From assembly GCA_019914945.1 (NCBI GenBank), contig CM034112.1, positions 3,991,001 to 4,055,000 on the forward strand: a DNA stretch of 64,000 nucleotides, written 5' to 3'. Below are positions 60,745 through 64,000 of the stretch, in pieces. Source of the stretch: Typha latifolia. Lineage: Eukaryota; Streptophyta; Magnoliopsida; Poales; Typhaceae. Position 1 is the stretch's first letter. Each line of letters begins with the position of its first letter. The notes under the pieces are model-generated. The model saw only the letters and a list, made by a program, of their open reading frames with translations. It was not told where the DNA came from and did no database searches. The position numbers and the translations under genes are program-made.

Positions 60745-63340
60745 AAGAAGGTCCATCTTTACTACTAGCAATGCTCCATCTCTTCTGCAAGAGGATCTAG
60801 CTTCAAGGCCACATTTTGCTACGATTCCAATATCGGCTGAGCAATCCCTTCTTTCCATGCCTATGGATGAGGAAATATTCACTATTATCTCATTTTTTGC
60901 GGCAAATAAAGCTCAAAGTATTGATGGATTAAATGCTAAAATTTACACATCTAATTGGAGTTTCTTAAAGCAGTATGTTTGCCAATCGATTCGGCAATTT
61001 TTTCAATCTGGTCGGCTTGATTCTGATCTTAACAAAACAGTTACGGTGCTTATTCCTAAGAAGGATTGTGCAGAGAAAATTGGTGACTACCGGCCCATTA
61101 GCTTATGTAACACCATTTAATTATAAGCTAATATATAAGCTCTTAGGAACCCATATGAAGCCTCTTATGAACTCTATTATCTCTTCTATTCAAAATGCAT
61201 TTATTCCAAGTAGGCAGATCATTGATAATCATGTGCTTGCTTCAAGAGGTGATGTTTTATATGAAATCGTCGAGCTCTAGGCAGGGCATGTTCACTCTCA
61301 AAGCATATCTTTCCAAAGCATTTGACAGGATGAAATGGCGATTTCTATGTGATTGTATGCTCCTTCATGGCTTCCCATAGCACTTTATATCATTGGTGTA
61401 TGCTTGTCTTTCATCTACTTCTTTGTCGATAGACTTGGATGGTCAAACTGGAGGCTTCTATTATATAAATCTTCTATTATATTCAACAAGCATACTAATG
61501 CAGCAAGAGATTATGCATGCTAGGTAGCATTTTTGCCTGAAGACAAATATCTAGGTTCCCCTCTCATTCATCAAAGATCTAAATACCAAACCTTCCTATT
61601 TATCTATGAAAAGCTTCAGTGTCGTTTAGTTATGTGGAAATCAAAATATCTAAGCCATGCAGGAAAATTGGTGCTCATCAAATCAGTCTTATCTTCTATA
61701 CCAATTTATTTCATGTCTAATATGCCGATGCCCAAATCTTTGATACAGAAGCTTGATGGCATTATGAGGAATTTTTGGTGGAACCTTTCTATGACTAAAC
61801 CTAGTGCTATGCCAACCTAAGGATTAAGAAGGTCTTGGTATCCGATCCTTGGAGATTGTCAATAAAGCTCTCATATTCAAGCTGGCATGGCGCCTTAATA
61901 TTGAGACGTCTCTCTTGAGAGAACAACTAAAAGCCAAATATCTTACCAATATCTTCTTTTGGAAGATACCTCATAAATTTAACTCTTCTTGTACATGGTA
62001 GAACATTCTATACTACCAAAGCAAGCTAGAGCAATTTATTATTTGGGAGATTCACTCAAGGGCTTCAATCTCTATATTGCATGATCGATGGATTCACAAT
62101 ATGGATCTGCCATCCTATCGATTGCATGAAAGTATCACCATTGTCAATCATCTCCTCCACTATAATGGCACCTAGAATATGGACCTACTACATTCCTATT
62201 TTCCTCCTGATGTTGTATCACACATTGTCTCTATCTATGTTTCAGAGGCATCCTTAAATGAAACAGACAAGCTCCTTTAGACTCCAGCTAAGAATGGACA
62301 GTTCTCTTGCAAATCTGTATAACATTCTCTAGTGAGTAGTATTTATGATGCATCTTCTTCAAGCTCTCACGTACACAAGCTTTGGCGCTGGGTATGGAGT
62401 TCTAAAAAACTTTTCCCTCAAATACAAAACTTTCTTTGGAGATGTCTTCAGGATGCACTTCCTTCTATATTGACGTTGCATTATCGTCTGCCTCAAGTAG
62501 ATCCTTGTTGCCTACATTGTCTTGAAATGCAAGAATCTACCTTTCATTTATTAGTGGAATGTGCTTATGCTCATGGGATTTGATTTAGATTTGGCTACAG
62601 ATCGATTGAAAATGCATCTAATTTCTTCCAATAGTATTCAAACATTATATTATTTGAATAGAAGTATGATCTTGATCATATTACCATTGTATTATGGAAT
62701 ATCTAGAAAGCTAGGAATTCAGCTATTTTTTAGCATATCACACTTGATCCTGAACAGATTTCAGGTTGAATTTATAAAGACATGGTAGCACTAGATCTAA
62801 TGCATGAACTTCGTTCCAATAAAATTGCTAGCAATTCCCCTCAATTGGATAACTCTATCACATATGAGAATTACAATATTTGTTGGGTAGATGCTACTTG
62901 GAACAAAAATTTAGATGGAGGAGGTATTGGTCTTTATTTTATCTTAAGTACTCTGGGTATTTCGATTAAACAATTTCTTTATTTGCCACATTGCTCATCG
63001 TCACTTGAAGGGGTGGTATGTGCCATTCTGGTTGCATGTAGATTGGTCTAAGATTATGAGCCTGCTACCAAAACACTCATATTTTTTGATTGCCTTCACT
63101 CAATTAAATTCATCCAAGATTGTTTGTACAACAACATCGACTGGACTATTTGTCTGATCATCAATGATTGCAAAGCTTGGCTTAATGAGCTTTCTTTAGT
63201 TCAGCTTATGTTCAGAGAACGTGAGAATAATCAAACTTCTCATGATTTTGCTGCTTTAGTTTTATCTTCAAAGTCTTATTCATTAATGCATGATCTTTTA
63301 AGCTCAGACACTTGAATGAAATAACTACAGTCTTTTTTCT
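60745..63340 (+). mobile_element. 5'-truncated L1-type LINE
   Basis: It begins inside ORF2. RT N-terminal blocks: PMDEEIFTIISFFAANKAQSIDG, VTVLIPKKDCAEKIGDYRPISLCN. Then come AYLSKAFDRMKWRFL (first catalytic Asp) and DKYLGSPLIHQRSKYQTF, a zinc-binding zf-RVT block (LWRWVWSSKKLFPQIQNFLWR, CCLHCLEMQESTFHLLVECAYA) and an RNase H block (ICWVDATWNKNLDGGGIG). It ends near 63340 after a short A-rich tail (CTCAAAAAATAAAAG). Several frameshifts are present. It follows the last TSR1-like piece, apparently in its next intron. Confidence 0.85.
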
Positions 63341-64000
63341 CAAAAAATAAAAGTTACAGCAGCATTAATTGGTTAGGTTGATCGAAAATAGTTAGCTTAC
63401 TTTGCTACTCAAATTTCTTTCACAATTCAAGCTTGTTCTCTTACGGTGGGTGGGCTTATTTGAAATCAAAGTTTTCCAACCTGGTTTTTTTTACTATCTC
63501 CGGTTTTATTTTAGCCCTTCATTTTTTCATTTTTACTTTGTGATATAATCATAATTGCATCTTATGGTACTCCATTGGGTTAAAACTTTTCTATAGTGTT
63601 TCATTTCTTGCAATTGGGTTAAGTATATTTTTTTAGCAGTTAACTAGCTCTTATTCATGAACATTTCTATCTTTGCTTTCCTTACTGCAACTTCCTTTGT
63701 GATAAGAAACCTCCCTTTCAGATGTCTTTAAAATTTTATTTCGATTCAGAACATGGCAGATTTGATTTTATAGTACAATTGTTAAGATTGTGTACATTCA
63801 GATGAGTAGATTATTTTAGAGTGAAATTTTGGCTCGTCATGTTTGATGTAACTCGCTCTTTTTTTGTGAAAAATGTTGGATTTTACCTCAACATATCTTG
63901 GTTAAGTTACAAAGATTTATAAGAGGTTTATTTACAAATTTATTGGATGTGATACTAAACCTTTGAATCATTGTTTTGATTGACTAAAATAATACAATAT
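63341..64000. other. No gene recognised
   Basis: AT-rich sequence after the LINE. If the TSR1-like relic continues, its next exon is not visible here. Confidence 0.4.

Overview
The window is nuclear DNA from a flowering plant. The spliceosomal introns, plant-type gene families and dense plant retrotransposons show this. GC-rich 5' ends of some exons suggest a monocot, but this is inference and no species is named. It is gene-poor: only two genes are recognised with confidence, two more short coding regions are probable, and most of the rest is transposon-derived.

0-2.1 kb: the first two exons of a molybdate-anion transporter-like (MFSD5-type MFS) gene on the minus strand; the 3' part runs off the left edge or is not visible. 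2.5-17.8 kb: one degenerate L1-type LINE (plus strand) broken into four collinear pieces by three LTR-type insertions. Each insertion has a 5-bp target duplication made of LINE sequence: 5651-7292, TACTC; 8179-11465, ATAGA/ATAGG; 11849-16019, TTATC. The third is itself interrupted by a 2.7-kb solo LTR (11949-14634, GTCTT). 17.8-19.5 kb is LTR-like and pyrimidine-rich. 19.5-27.55 kb is a degenerate Ty1/copia element (minus strand; PBS, PPT, gag, integrase, RT and RNase H recognisable). 27.7-33.5 kb holds a solo LTR and unresolved repeat debris.

33.5-43 kb: a hAT-type non-autonomous element, microsatellites, fold-back elements, a probable small two-helix membrane protein gene (36847), a W-box cluster, and a second hAT-type element (41455-42217) carrying a captured, decayed calcium-dependent protein kinase fragment. 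43163-43567 is a probable short gene for a basic, coiled-coil-ended protein of unknown function. 45296-49772 (minus) is a complete eight-exon gene for a three-RRM hnRNP Q/R-type protein, the plant LIF2 family, with a TATA box near 50175.

50-64 kb: a third hAT-type element (52052-52940), a gag-family LTR remnant, two solo LTRs (55256-56229 and 57543-58081), a decayed copy of the ribosome-biogenesis gene TSR1 (58378-60690), and a 5'-truncated L1 LINE (60745-63340). No operon-like cooperation exists. The genes are independent, and the main story is layered transposition whose order can be read from target duplications.
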